A DNA stretch of 64,000 nt. Source: Opitutaceae bacterium. Lineage in GTDB: Bacteria > Verrucomicrobiota > Verrucomicrobiia > Opitutales > Opitutaceae. Below are positions 20,974 to 29,657 of this stretch, piece by piece. The position numbers and the translations under genes are program-made. The notes beneath the pieces are model-generated. The model was not told where the DNA came from and searched no databases. It was given only the letters and a program-made list of their open reading frames with translations. The stretch lies in contig JAIXWF010000019.1 of the NCBI GenBank assembly GCA_027482185.1, forward strand, positions 1-64,000, read 5' to 3'. How positions within the stretch are numbered: the first letter of the stretch is position 1; the number at the start of each line of letters is the position of its first letter.

Positions 20974-22290
20974 ATGCCCGCGCCCCTGTCCCGCCGCCGC
21001 TTCCTCGGTCGCGCCGCCTCCGCCGGCGCCGGCCTCTGTCTCACCGCCGCCGCGGCCGAGAAGGCCGCTTCCGTCGCTCCCGCACCGGCCGTCCCCGCGG
21101 CGCCCGTGCCCGACTGGCCGCGCTGGACCGGCTCCGACGAACGCGCGCTGCTCGACGTGCTGCGCTCCGGCCGCTGGGGCCGCACCAGCGGCGGCGCCCG
21201 CGTGAAGGCATTCGAGACGGCGTTCGCCGCCCGCATGCAGGCCAAGCACTGCGTCGCCACGTCGTCCGGCACGACCGCGCTGCTCACCGCGCTCGGCGCG
21301 CTCGGCATCGGCCCGGGGGACGAAGTGATCATCCCGCCGTACACGTTTGTCGCGACGTTCAACGCCGTGACCGCGAGCTTTGCGCTCCCCGTCTTCGTCG
21401 ACAGCGACGCCGCGACTTTCCAGATCGACGCGACCAAGGTCGCCGCCGCGATCACGCCCGCGACGCGCCTGCTGCTGCCGGTTCACATCGCCGGTTCGCC
21501 GTGCGACCTCGACCGCCTGGCCGCGCTCGCCGCCGAGCGGAAGATCACGCTGCTCGAGGACGCCTGCCAGGCGCCGCTCGCGGAGTGGCGGGGGCGCCCC
21601 GTCGGCACGCGCGGCATCGGCGGCTGCTTCAGTTTCCAGGCCAGCAAGAACCTCACCGCCGGCGAGGGCGGCGCCGTGCTGACGGACGACCAGGCCTTCG
21701 CGGATGCGTGCTACGATTTCCACACGCCGGGCAACGCCAAGCGCTCGCCGAGCTCGGGCCGCGGCGCCAACTTCCGGCTCACCGAATTCCAGGCCGCGCT
21801 GCTCGTTTCCCAGATGGAAACCCTCGAGGCGCAGGCCAAGCTGCGCGACGCCAACGCCGCCCTGCTCACCGCCGGACTCGCGCAGATTCCCGGGATCAAG
21901 CCCGCCGGCCTCACGCCCGGCACGACCCGGAGCGGCTGGCACCTCTACATGTTCCGCTACGACGCGGCGCAGTTCGCCGGCTTGCCGCGGGCGAAATTCA
22001 TCGCCGCGCTCGCGAAGGCCGGGGTTGCCGCCAGCTCGGGCTACACCGCGCTCAACACCGGCGCCCACGTCAAGGCGCTCGCCGCCAATCCCCACTACCG
22101 CCGCATCTACGGCGCGGATACGATGGCGCGCTGGGCCGAGCGCAACGCCTGCCCCGTCAACGACCGGCTCGTCGAGGAAGCCGTGTGGTTCGGCCAGACC
22201 AAGCTGCTCGGTTCCCGCGCGGATACCGAGAAAATCGTCGCCGCCGTGGCAGATGTCCGGCGCCGGGCCGGCGATCTGGCGAAGGCCTGA
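20974..22290 (+). CDS. DegT/DnrJ/EryC1/StrS-type PLP enzyme with Tat signal (DegT1)
   Basis: MPAPLSRRRFLGRAASAGAGLCLTAAAA; GDEVIIPPYTFVATFNAV; PLP-lysine motif FSFQASKNLTAGEGGAV. Confidence 0.9.
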   Translation: MPAPLSRRRFLGRAASAGAGLCLTAAAAEKAASVAPAPAVPAAPVPDWPRWTGSDERALLDVLRSGRWGRTSGGARVKAFETAFAARMQAKHCVATSSGTTALLTALGALGIGPGDEVIIPPYTFVATFNAVTASFALPVFVDSDAATFQIDATKVAAAITPATRLLLPVHIAGSPCDLDRLAALAAERKITLLEDACQAPLAEWRGRPVGTRGIGGCFSFQASKNLTAGEGGAVLTDDQAFADACYDFHTPGNAKRSPSSGRGANFRLTEFQAALLVSQMETLEAQAKLRDANAALLTAGLAQIPGIKPAGLTPGTTRSGWHLYMFRYDAAQFAGLPRAKFIAALAKAGVAASSGYTALNTGAHVKALAANPHYRRIYGADTMARWAERNACPVNDRLVEEAVWFGQTKLLGSRADTEKIVAAVADVRRRAGDLAKA

Positions 22291-22305
22291 GCCGGAGTCG
22301 TGTGG

Positions 22306-22409
22306 CTGTGAGTTGAGGGTTGAGAGAGCGATCCGCCGAACCACGGAGATCGCAGCCGCCGCCGCCAGCCTGACGAACCGAACGGTTTATGCGCTCAATT
22401 CTCAGCCAA
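22306..22409. repeat. Dispersed intergenic repeat, copy B (inverted halves)
   Basis: GGCTGTGAGTTGAGGGTTGAGAG ... CTCAATTCTCAGCC; convergent junction. Confidence 0.55.
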
Positions 22410-22450
22410 GCTCGCCCAACTGCATGAGTTCGGCCTGAGCCGGCGGCCCT

Positions 22451-23224
22451 TCAGAAGGCGAAGAACCGCGTCGCGTTGCCCCCCGCGAACTTCTCCGCGT
22501 CCTCGGGATAAAGGCGTTCGAGGTTCGACAACTTGATCAGCGAGCCGCCTGCGTAGTCGAAGGGCGCGTGCGTGCCGAAGGCCACCGCCTCGGGCCCGAG
22601 GGCCGCGATGAGTTTCGGCACGTCGTGCCGCAGGACGACCTGCAGCCGGGAAAAATCGACCAGGCAACGTCCGCGCAGGCCGGCTTCCGCGAGTTTCGCG
22701 CCGTCGAGCGCGCCCCAATTGAGCAACGCGATCCGCAGGTCCGGTTGCGCCTTCGCGGCGGCGAGCACCGCCGGCAACGCCAGGTCCTCGGCACGGTCCC
22801 AGGCATGGCGCTGGCGCCGGTCCTCAAGCCGCTGCTTCAGAATCAAGGGCACCCCGAGGGCGGCGATCCGGGCGAGGGCCGCGCGGCCCGGCGCGCCGTC
22901 GAGCGCGTAACCGTGGTGCTCGGGATACAGGGCGACGCCCTTCATGCCCCAGCGCGCCACCGCTTCCTCGAGGTCGCGCTCCCAGCCGGCGTAGGTCGGA
23001 TTGACCGTGGCCGTCGGCACCAGACGCCCTCCGCCGCCGCGGACCAGTTCGCGCAGCTGTTCGTTGCCGCGGTGCGTGTCGCGGTAGAACACCGCGGGCA
23101 GCGAGCCGACAACCGCACGCGCAATGCCGTGCCGGTCCATCGTCCGCAGCAGGGCGGCGGGCTCGGTGTTTTCGAGGGCCCGGAACGGGTACGGACCGAG
23201 CGCGGCGTTGACGTCGACGATCAT
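22451..23224 (-). CDS. Amidohydrolase-family protein, HxH-less small paralogue
   Basis: Start MIVDVNAALGPYPFRALENTEPAALL; 257 aa; homologous to 9061-9927. Confidence 0.75.
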   Translation of the reverse strand: MIVDVNAALGPYPFRALENTEPAALLRTMDRHGIARAVVGSLPAVFYRDTHRGNEQLRELVRGGGGRLVPTATVNPTYAGWERDLEEAVARWGMKGVALYPEHHGYALDGAPGRAALARIAALGVPLILKQRLEDRRQRHAWDRAEDLALPAVLAAAKAQPDLRIALLNWGALDGAKLAEAGLRGRCLVDFSRLQVVLRHDVPKLIAALGPEAVAFGTHAPFDYAGGSLIKLSNLERLYPEDAEKFAGGNATRFFAF

Positions 23225-24147
23225 GCGTGGCGCCGCGCGAGCAGCCGGTCGAAGTTGCCCCAGAAAATCGCCTCGCGCTGGGCATCCGTGAGCTCGGCGG
23301 AGAGGATGCGGCCCACGCCGCACTCCATCGTCGCGTCGGTCGCGAACAGCACGCGTTCCGCGCCGACCGCCGCGACGAGGCGCTCGATCGCGGGCACTTC
23401 GTTGACGCTGCCGCTGGTGTCGACGCGGACGCCCGGGCACTCGCGCAGCGCCCGCACGGTCCACTCCCAATCGCCGCCGCCGAGCAGATGCCCCAGAATC
23501 AAGATCAGCTCCGGGTAACGCCGCGCGAGGCTGCCGAAGTCGAGGGCGTGCGACGTCCGCGGCTGTGCCGCGAGGCTGCGCGGATCGGTGAGAAACGCCG
23601 AATGCCCGAGCAACGGCACGCGCTGCCGGATGCACTCCTCCGCGACGGGGAATACGACCGGATCCGTGTACTTGAATTGATTGTACAACTTCACCCCGAC
23701 CATGCCGGCGTCGAGGCACCGGCGCAGTTCGTCGAGCGCCGCCGGGCCGTTGCCCGGCTGCACGAAGCAGTAACCGAAGATGCGGCCGGGATGCCGGCGC
23801 GCCGCCGCGAGCACGGAGTCGTTGGCGTCGCGCACGACCGAAATGTCCGCCATCACGCCGCCGGTGATCGGCCGGGAGCAATAGAGCCGCTCGATCCCGA
23901 GCGCATCCGCGGCCGCGATCAGGTCGTCGACGTCGCGCCAATCGTCCGGTCCGCGCCGGCCGGCGAGAAACACGTGGTTGTGGGCGTCGAACTTCCGGCG
24001 CGAACGCCAGTCCGCGGGCAACGCGGCGGGCGCCGAGGTCGCCGCGCGGCCCAGGTTCGCCGCCAGCGCCCCGGCGCCGGCGGCCGCCACCTGCAGGAAC
24101 TGCCGGCGCGGCCAACCGCGGGCGGCGGCGGAGGAGTGCGGATCCAT
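23221..24147 (-). CDS. Tat-signal amidohydrolase
   Basis: Start MDPHSSAAARGWPRRQFLQVAAAG; FDAHNHVF (HxH); ILGHLLGGGDWEW, FATDAT; homologous to 9924-10841; ATGA overlap. Confidence 0.82.
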   Translation of the reverse strand: MDPHSSAAARGWPRRQFLQVAAAGAGALAANLGRAATSAPAALPADWRSRRKFDAHNHVFLAGRRGPDDWRDVDDLIAAADALGIERLYCSRPITGGVMADISVVRDANDSVLAAARRHPGRIFGYCFVQPGNGPAALDELRRCLDAGMVGVKLYNQFKYTDPVVFPVAEECIRQRVPLLGHSAFLTDPRSLAAQPRTSHALDFGSLARRYPELILILGHLLGGGDWEWTVRALRECPGVRVDTSGSVNEVPAIERLVAAVGAERVLFATDATMECGVGRILSAELTDAQREAIFWGNFDRLLARRHA

Positions 24148-24209
24148 GCAGGGGAGCGAAACAAGCGCGGCCCGGCGCGCGAGATGGAAAAAGGCGCGCC
24201 GGCGATTTA

Positions 24210-24226
24210 GTAACCGACCGGGTAAC
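24210..24226. promoter_or_regulatory. Degenerate operator candidate, site 4: GTAACC-GACC-GGGTAAC
   Basis: One intact GTAACC half-site and an imperfect opposite arm, in a divergent amidohydrolase/TonB3 region. Confidence 0.45.
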
Positions 24227-24340
24227 AATCCCGCGCCGGCCGGACTTCGCACTTGCGTCGCCCTCCGGTTGGCAACTTTCATCGGCCCGTCTGCCGCGGT
24301 CGGTCCCACCGGCCCGGCTTCCCTACCCCCCACCCCCGCC

Positions 24341-27300
24341 ATGCCTTCGCGAACCGTCATTGTCGCGTGCCTTCGCACGCTTGCGTCCGTCCGCCGTCTG
24401 CTGCCCCTGGCGCTGCTCGGCGCCGCCACCCTCGCCCGCGCCGCCGGCGTGCTCAGCGGCAACGTCAGCAACACCGCCACCGGCAACATGCTCGAGGGCG
24501 CCCGCGTCGAGATTCCGGCGCTGGGCCTCACGGCGATGACCGACAACACCGGCCGCTACGTTTTGCCGAATGTGCCCGCCGGCACGCACCAGGTGGTCGT
24601 GACCTACATCGGCTTGGACGCCTACCGCGCCTCGTTCACGGTGGCGGACGGCCAGCGCGCCCAGCGCGATTTCGAACTCACGACCGGAATCTACAAACTG
24701 GAGGCCTTCAAAGTCACCGGCGAACGCGAGGGCTCGGCCGCCGCCATCACCGAGAAACGCAATGCCGACAACGTGAAAGACGTCGTCGCCATGGATTCGT
24801 TCGGCAACCTGCCCAACATGAGCGCGGGCGAAGTTGTGATGCGGCTGCCCGGTGTCGCCGGCAGCCCCACCGACGAAGGTCTCGCCTACCGCTTCAACAT
24901 GCGCGGCATGGACCCGACGCTCAACAATGTCACCGTCGACGGCCAGTCGATGACAACACTGGGCACGAACCGCAGCTTCGAGTTGCAATCGATTACGGGC
25001 ACGATGTTCGACGCCCTCGAGCTCATCAAAGGCCACACGCCCGACAAGGGCGCGGATTCGCTCGGCGGCACCGTCAACTTCAAGACCAAAGCCACCTTCT
25101 CGATGCGCGAGCGCCGCCGGACCACGTACAACTTTTCCATGCGCTCGGCCCCGCCTTTCCTGGAGCAGACTCCGCTGCGCTCCGAGCATCGCAACCACCC
25201 GATCCTCAACCTCGCCCACCAGGAGGTCTTCGACGTCTTCGGCGACACCCGCAACCTCGGCGTTTCGGTCAATTTGTTCTATTCGGAAAACGCCGTCGGC
25301 GGTTTCGCCAACATCTTCGACTACACGAACATCGCGGACGGGCCGGCCCCGGTGTGGGACTATCAGACTTGGGACAACATCAACAATCGGAAGCAAATGA
25401 GCCTGAATCTGAAGGCCGACTACCGTTGGTCCGCCAACACCCGCTTCTCGCTCGGCGTCACCGGCAACGACAACTTCGAGCGGATGCGCCGGCGCGTGAC
25501 CGTCCGCGCCTTCACCGGCGCCAACAACACCGTCCCCAATGCCACCACCACCGGCGTCGTCGCCGGCGCCTTCAACGACTTCATCACCGTCGTCCGCCCC
25601 GTCACCGCCGCCAACATCGATGTCACCATGGACGGCCCCCTCAACTACTATGTGCGCATGCGCCGCCTCGATGCTTCGGCCGAGCACAACTACGGCCGGC
25701 TCCTCATCGAATACGCCGGCAGCCTCGCCACCACCCACCTCAACAACGGCAACGGCAAGGGTGGCACGCTCAACATGCGCATCGGAAGCGTCAACCCCGC
25801 CACCGGCCTCTTCACCTACGGCGGCGCGGGCTGGATCCTCGACCGCTCCGGCCCCGACAAGCTCCACCCGATTTTCCGGCAAAACGGCGGTCCCGATTTC
25901 ACCAATCCCGCCAACTACCGCCCCCGGCCCACCGACGGCCTGATCCAGCAGCGCAACGAAAACGACCAGTTCCTCAAGCAGGCCCGATTCGACGTGCGGT
26001 ACACCTTGCCCTTCGCCGCCCCGACCAACTTCAAGACCGGTTACCATTGGCGCGAGTTGCGCATGGACGATTGGGGCCAGGACCGCCACCGCTGGACCGC
26101 CGCACCCGGCGCCCCGGCGCTCCCCGAAGACAAAACCTACGTCAGCTACGACCGCGTCAAAACCGGCCGCGCGATCCCAGTCTGGCAATCGCACATGTTC
26201 ACTCAGGATGGCCGTCCCACCGACGGCAACTACTGGGTCGAGGACCGCTATTACAACCAATCCCAGAAGTACATCGGCACGCGCTGGCTCACCGAGCAGG
26301 TCGGCGCCGCCTACGTGATGGCCCAAGGTCGCCTCGGCGCCGAAGGCTTTCTCCGCAGTACCGGCTATCTGGGCGGCGTCCGCTGGGAAACCACCGAAAC
26401 CCTCGCGCGCGGCTGGGTCCGTTCCCGAGTCCTCAGCACCGCCGCCCAGCAGGCCGCCGATCCGGTCGGCTCAGCCGATCGCGACTACGCCGGCAATTTC
26501 CGCGTGAATCCCGGCAAGTACAGCAAGGGATTCCCCAGCATCCATCTTTTCCACGATATCACCAAGGACCTGAAGTTTCGCGTAAGCTACTCGACCAGCT
26601 ACGGCCGCCCGCCGATCGGCAACCTCCTCCCGGGAGAAACGCCTTCCGAAGCCACCCAGACCGTCACCGTCAACAATCCCGGCCTCGGTCCGTACACGGC
26701 GACCAACTGGGACGCCACCCTCGAATACTACTTCGAACCCGTCGGCAGCCTCACCGTCGGCTGGTTCCACAAGGACATCCGCGACTTCATCATCACCGCG
26801 GATGTCGGCTCTATCGGCGACGGCCCCGACAACGGCTACAACGGCAACTACATCGGGTGGACCGAACGCACGAATATCAACGGTGGCGATGCCGTGGCCC
26901 AAGGTCTGGAGTTCGCCTACAGCCAGCAGTTCACCTTCCTCCCCGGTCTGCTCAAAGGTTTGGCCTTCTCCGCCAACTATACGCGCATCCAGACCCACGG
27001 CATGCGGGAAGGAACCCGCTACCTGACCAGCCGCGAAGTCCAGAACTTCATCCCGCACGTCGCCAATATCACGCTCTCCTGGCGCTACCGGAAATTCAAT
27101 ACCCGCATCCTGTACAACTTCACCGGCGAACACATCACGACCTTCAACGCCGCCAGTCCCGCCCTCAACCAATACCGTTTCTCCAACAAGACCGTGAATA
27201 TCGGCTTCGGCTACCAACATCGCCCCGCCATGGGCTTCAGCATCGATATCGCGAACGCCCTGAACGAACCGCAGGAATTCTACATCGGCTACAAGCACCG

Positions 27301-27361
27301 CCACCGCCGCTCCATCGTGAACTTCGTCACCGTCACCGCCGGCGTGAACGGCCGCTTCTGA
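24341..27361 (+). CDS. TonB-dependent receptor (TonB3)
   Basis: Start MPSRTVIVACLRTLASVRR; plug VVAMDSFGNLPNMSAGEVVMRLPGVAG; 1006 aa; C-terminal TAGVNGRF. Confidence 0.92.
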   Translation: MPSRTVIVACLRTLASVRRLLPLALLGAATLARAAGVLSGNVSNTATGNMLEGARVEIPALGLTAMTDNTGRYVLPNVPAGTHQVVVTYIGLDAYRASFTVADGQRAQRDFELTTGIYKLEAFKVTGEREGSAAAITEKRNADNVKDVVAMDSFGNLPNMSAGEVVMRLPGVAGSPTDEGLAYRFNMRGMDPTLNNVTVDGQSMTTLGTNRSFELQSITGTMFDALELIKGHTPDKGADSLGGTVNFKTKATFSMRERRRTTYNFSMRSAPPFLEQTPLRSEHRNHPILNLAHQEVFDVFGDTRNLGVSVNLFYSENAVGGFANIFDYTNIADGPAPVWDYQTWDNINNRKQMSLNLKADYRWSANTRFSLGVTGNDNFERMRRRVTVRAFTGANNTVPNATTTGVVAGAFNDFITVVRPVTAANIDVTMDGPLNYYVRMRRLDASAEHNYGRLLIEYAGSLATTHLNNGNGKGGTLNMRIGSVNPATGLFTYGGAGWILDRSGPDKLHPIFRQNGGPDFTNPANYRPRPTDGLIQQRNENDQFLKQARFDVRYTLPFAAPTNFKTGYHWRELRMDDWGQDRHRWTAAPGAPALPEDKTYVSYDRVKTGRAIPVWQSHMFTQDGRPTDGNYWVEDRYYNQSQKYIGTRWLTEQVGAAYVMAQGRLGAEGFLRSTGYLGGVRWETTETLARGWVRSRVLSTAAQQAADPVGSADRDYAGNFRVNPGKYSKGFPSIHLFHDITKDLKFRVSYSTSYGRPPIGNLLPGETPSEATQTVTVNNPGLGPYTATNWDATLEYYFEPVGSLTVGWFHKDIRDFIITADVGSIGDGPDNGYNGNYIGWTERTNINGGDAVAQGLEFAYSQQFTFLPGLLKGLAFSANYTRIQTHGMREGTRYLTSREVQNFIPHVANITLSWRYRKFNTRILYNFTGEHITTFNAASPALNQYRFSNKTVNIGFGYQHRPAMGFSIDIANALNEPQEFYIGYKHRHRRSIVNFVTVTAGVNGRF

Positions 27362-27385
27362 GCGTCCGCCGCGCCCGCGGCCCGC

Positions 27386-27418
27386 GCCCGTCCCGCTTCG
27401 CGGGGCGGGCTTTTTTTT
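27386..27418 (+). terminator. Intrinsic terminator after TonB3
   Basis: GCCCGTCCCG-CTTCG-CGGGGCGGGC stem-loop followed by TTTTTTTT. Confidence 0.85.
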
Positions 27419-27510
27419 GCCCAAATCCTTGCCATTGGCCCGGCACCGTGAAGCGTCTCCCGCCCGCCGGTCGGCGCCGTGGATTTCGCTTGTCCGGCCC
27501 GGCCCCGTTC

Positions 27511-27526
27511 GTAACTGTCCGGTTAC
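27511..27526. promoter_or_regulatory. Palindromic operator candidate, site 5: GTAACT-GTCC-GGTTAC
   Basis: GTAAC-N6-GTTAC core intact; 4 bp upstream of predicted ATG at 27531. Confidence 0.72.
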
Positions 27527-27530
27527 CTTC

Positions 27531-28589
27531 ATGCCTCCCCCCATCCCGTCTTCCCTGCCCGCGGCCGGCCTGCCGTGCCCGGCGGATGCGGTCGACGATT
27601 TTCTGGGGACGCCGACCGCCGGCGTGCGGGCGACCTTGGCCCGGACCCCGGGGCCTTTCCTGATTCTCGGCGCCGGCGGCAAGATCGGCCTGCATCTCTG
27701 CATCATGCTGCAGCGGACCCTCGCCGAACTCGGCCGCACGGACCGGGTCGTCGCGGTGTCACGGTTCCGCACCCTGCGCGACCGCGCCGCCTTTGAATCG
27801 CGCGGCATCGAGGTGGTCGCGGGCGACCTGGGCGATCCCGACGTCCTCGCCCGCCTGCCCGACGCGCCGACCGTGTTCTTCCTGGCCGGCGTCAAGTTCG
27901 GCACAGCCGAGGCCCCGCACCTGTTGCACCGGATCAACGTCGAGATCCCGCAGCAGGTCGCCGAACGCTTCGCGCGCTCCCGCATCGTCGCCTTCTCGTC
28001 CGGCTGCGTCTACCCCTTCGTCACCCCGGCGACCGGTGGCGCGCGCGAGGACACCCCCGCCGCCCCGATCGGCGACTACGCCGCGTCCTGCCTCGCCCGC
28101 GAACAGGCCTTCACCCGCGTCGCCGCCGCCCACGGCACGCCCGTCGTGCTCATCCGGCTCAACTATTCGATCGAGTTCCGCTACGGCCTGCTCGTCGACA
28201 TCGCCCAGGCCGTCCTCGCCGGGCGCCCGGTCGACGTCACGACCGGCTACGTCAACGTCATCTGGCAGAACGACGCCGTCGCCCACAGCATCCAGGCCCT
28301 CGAACTCGCCGGCGCCCCGGCCGTCCCGATCAACATCACCGGCGCCGGCACCCTGGGCGTCCGCGATCTCGCCCGCCGCTTCGGCATCGCGCTCGGACGC
28401 GACGTCGCCATTTCCGGCCACGAAGCCGACACCGCCTGGCTCAACAACGCCTCCCTCTCGCACGAGCGCTTCGGCCGCCCGCCGACCTCCGTCGACACGA
28501 TGATCCGCTGGATCGCGGCCTGGCTGCGCGACGACGGCGAAACCTGGGGCAAACCCACCGGCTTCGAACGCCGCGACGGCCGCTTCTGA
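27531..28589 (+). CDS. NAD-dependent epimerase/dehydratase-like protein
   Basis: FLILGAGGKIGLHLCIML Rossmann motif; SSGCVYPF; 352 aa; YxxxK lysine replaced (YAASC). Confidence 0.8.
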   Translation: MPPPIPSSLPAAGLPCPADAVDDFLGTPTAGVRATLARTPGPFLILGAGGKIGLHLCIMLQRTLAELGRTDRVVAVSRFRTLRDRAAFESRGIEVVAGDLGDPDVLARLPDAPTVFFLAGVKFGTAEAPHLLHRINVEIPQQVAERFARSRIVAFSSGCVYPFVTPATGGAREDTPAAPIGDYAASCLAREQAFTRVAAAHGTPVVLIRLNYSIEFRYGLLVDIAQAVLAGRPVDVTTGYVNVIWQNDAVAHSIQALELAGAPAVPINITGAGTLGVRDLARRFGIALGRDVAISGHEADTAWLNNASLSHERFGRPPTSVDTMIRWIAAWLRDDGETWGKPTGFERRDGRF

Positions 28590-28602
28590 CGCCCCGGCTC
28601 CC

Positions 28603-29649
28603 GTGGAACCGTCCGCCGCCCTCCGCGACCACCTCCGCTCCGGCCTCGTCATCCCGGCGCTGCCTCTCGCGCTCGACCGACGCCGCCGCTGGGACGAACG
28701 CCGCCAGAGCGCCGTCGTCCGCTACTACCTCGATGCCGGCGCCGGCGGACTCGCCGTCGGCGTCCATTCGACGCAATTCGCCATCCGCGATCCGCAGGTC
28801 GGACTCTATGCCCCGGTCCTGAAGCTCGCGGCCGAGACCGCCGCCGCTTGGCTCGGGCCGAAACCGCGCTCCCTCGCCCTCATCGCCGGACTCTGCGGCC
28901 CGACCGCCCAGGCCCGCCGTGAGGCCCAACTCGCCGCCGCCCACGGCTATCAGGCGGGCCTGCTTAGCCTCGGCGCCTGGGCCGCCGCCCCCGAAGCAAA
29001 GGTGCTCGCCCACTGCCGCGCCGTCGCCCGCGAGTTGCCCCTCGTCGGCTTCTACCTGCAGCCCGCGGTCGGCGGCCGCGAGTTTACGTACCGCTTCTGG
29101 CGCGAGTTCGCCGAGATTCCCGAACTCGTCGCCATCAAGATCGCCCCGTTCAACCGCTACCGCACGATCGACGTCGTCCGCGCCGTCCTCGCCGCCGGCC
29201 GCGACGACGTCGCGCTCTACACCGGCAACGACGACAACATCGTCGCCGACCTGCTCACGCCCTTCTCATTCGCCGGCCGCACGCGTTTCATCGACGGCGG
29301 CCTCCTCGGCCAGTGGGGCGTGTGGACGCAGGCCGCGGTGAAACTTTTCGCGCAACTCAAAGCGGCCCGGCGCCGCCCGCGGATCGACGCCGCGTGGCTG
29401 GATCGCAACGCCGCCCTCACCGACATGAACGCCGCGATCTTCGACGCGGCCCACGGGTTCGCCGGCTGCCTGCCCGGCATCCACGAAGTGCTGCGCCGGC
29501 AGGGTCTGTTCGCCACGACCGCCTGCCTCGACCCGCACGAAACCCTTTCCCCGGGCCAGGCCGCCGAAATCACCCGCGTCGCCGCGGCGTATCCGTGGCT
29601 CGTGGACGACACGTTCGTCGCCGCCAACCTGCGGCGCTGGCTCGATTGA
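28603..29649 (+). CDS. Dihydrodipicolinate synthase (DapA)-family protein
   Basis: 348 aa, GTG start; AGAGGLAVGVHSTQF, VGFYLQP, VAIKIAPFNRYRT typical of the DapA/NAL superfamily. Confidence 0.7.
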   Translation: MEPSAALRDHLRSGLVIPALPLALDRRRRWDERRQSAVVRYYLDAGAGGLAVGVHSTQFAIRDPQVGLYAPVLKLAAETAAAWLGPKPRSLALIAGLCGPTAQARREAQLAAAHGYQAGLLSLGAWAAAPEAKVLAHCRAVARELPLVGFYLQPAVGGREFTYRFWREFAEIPELVAIKIAPFNRYRTIDVVRAVLAAGRDDVALYTGNDDNIVADLLTPFSFAGRTRFIDGGLLGQWGVWTQAAVKLFAQLKAARRRPRIDAAWLDRNAALTDMNAAIFDAAHGFAGCLPGIHEVLRRQGLFATTACLDPHETLSPGQAAEITRVAAAYPWLVDDTFVAANLRRWLD

Positions 29650-29657
29650 GTTTCCGC

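Noticed and set aside
24253-27663. 1136-aa plus-strand ORF
   Set aside because: Out-of-frame shadow of TonB3; Arg/Pro/His-rich.
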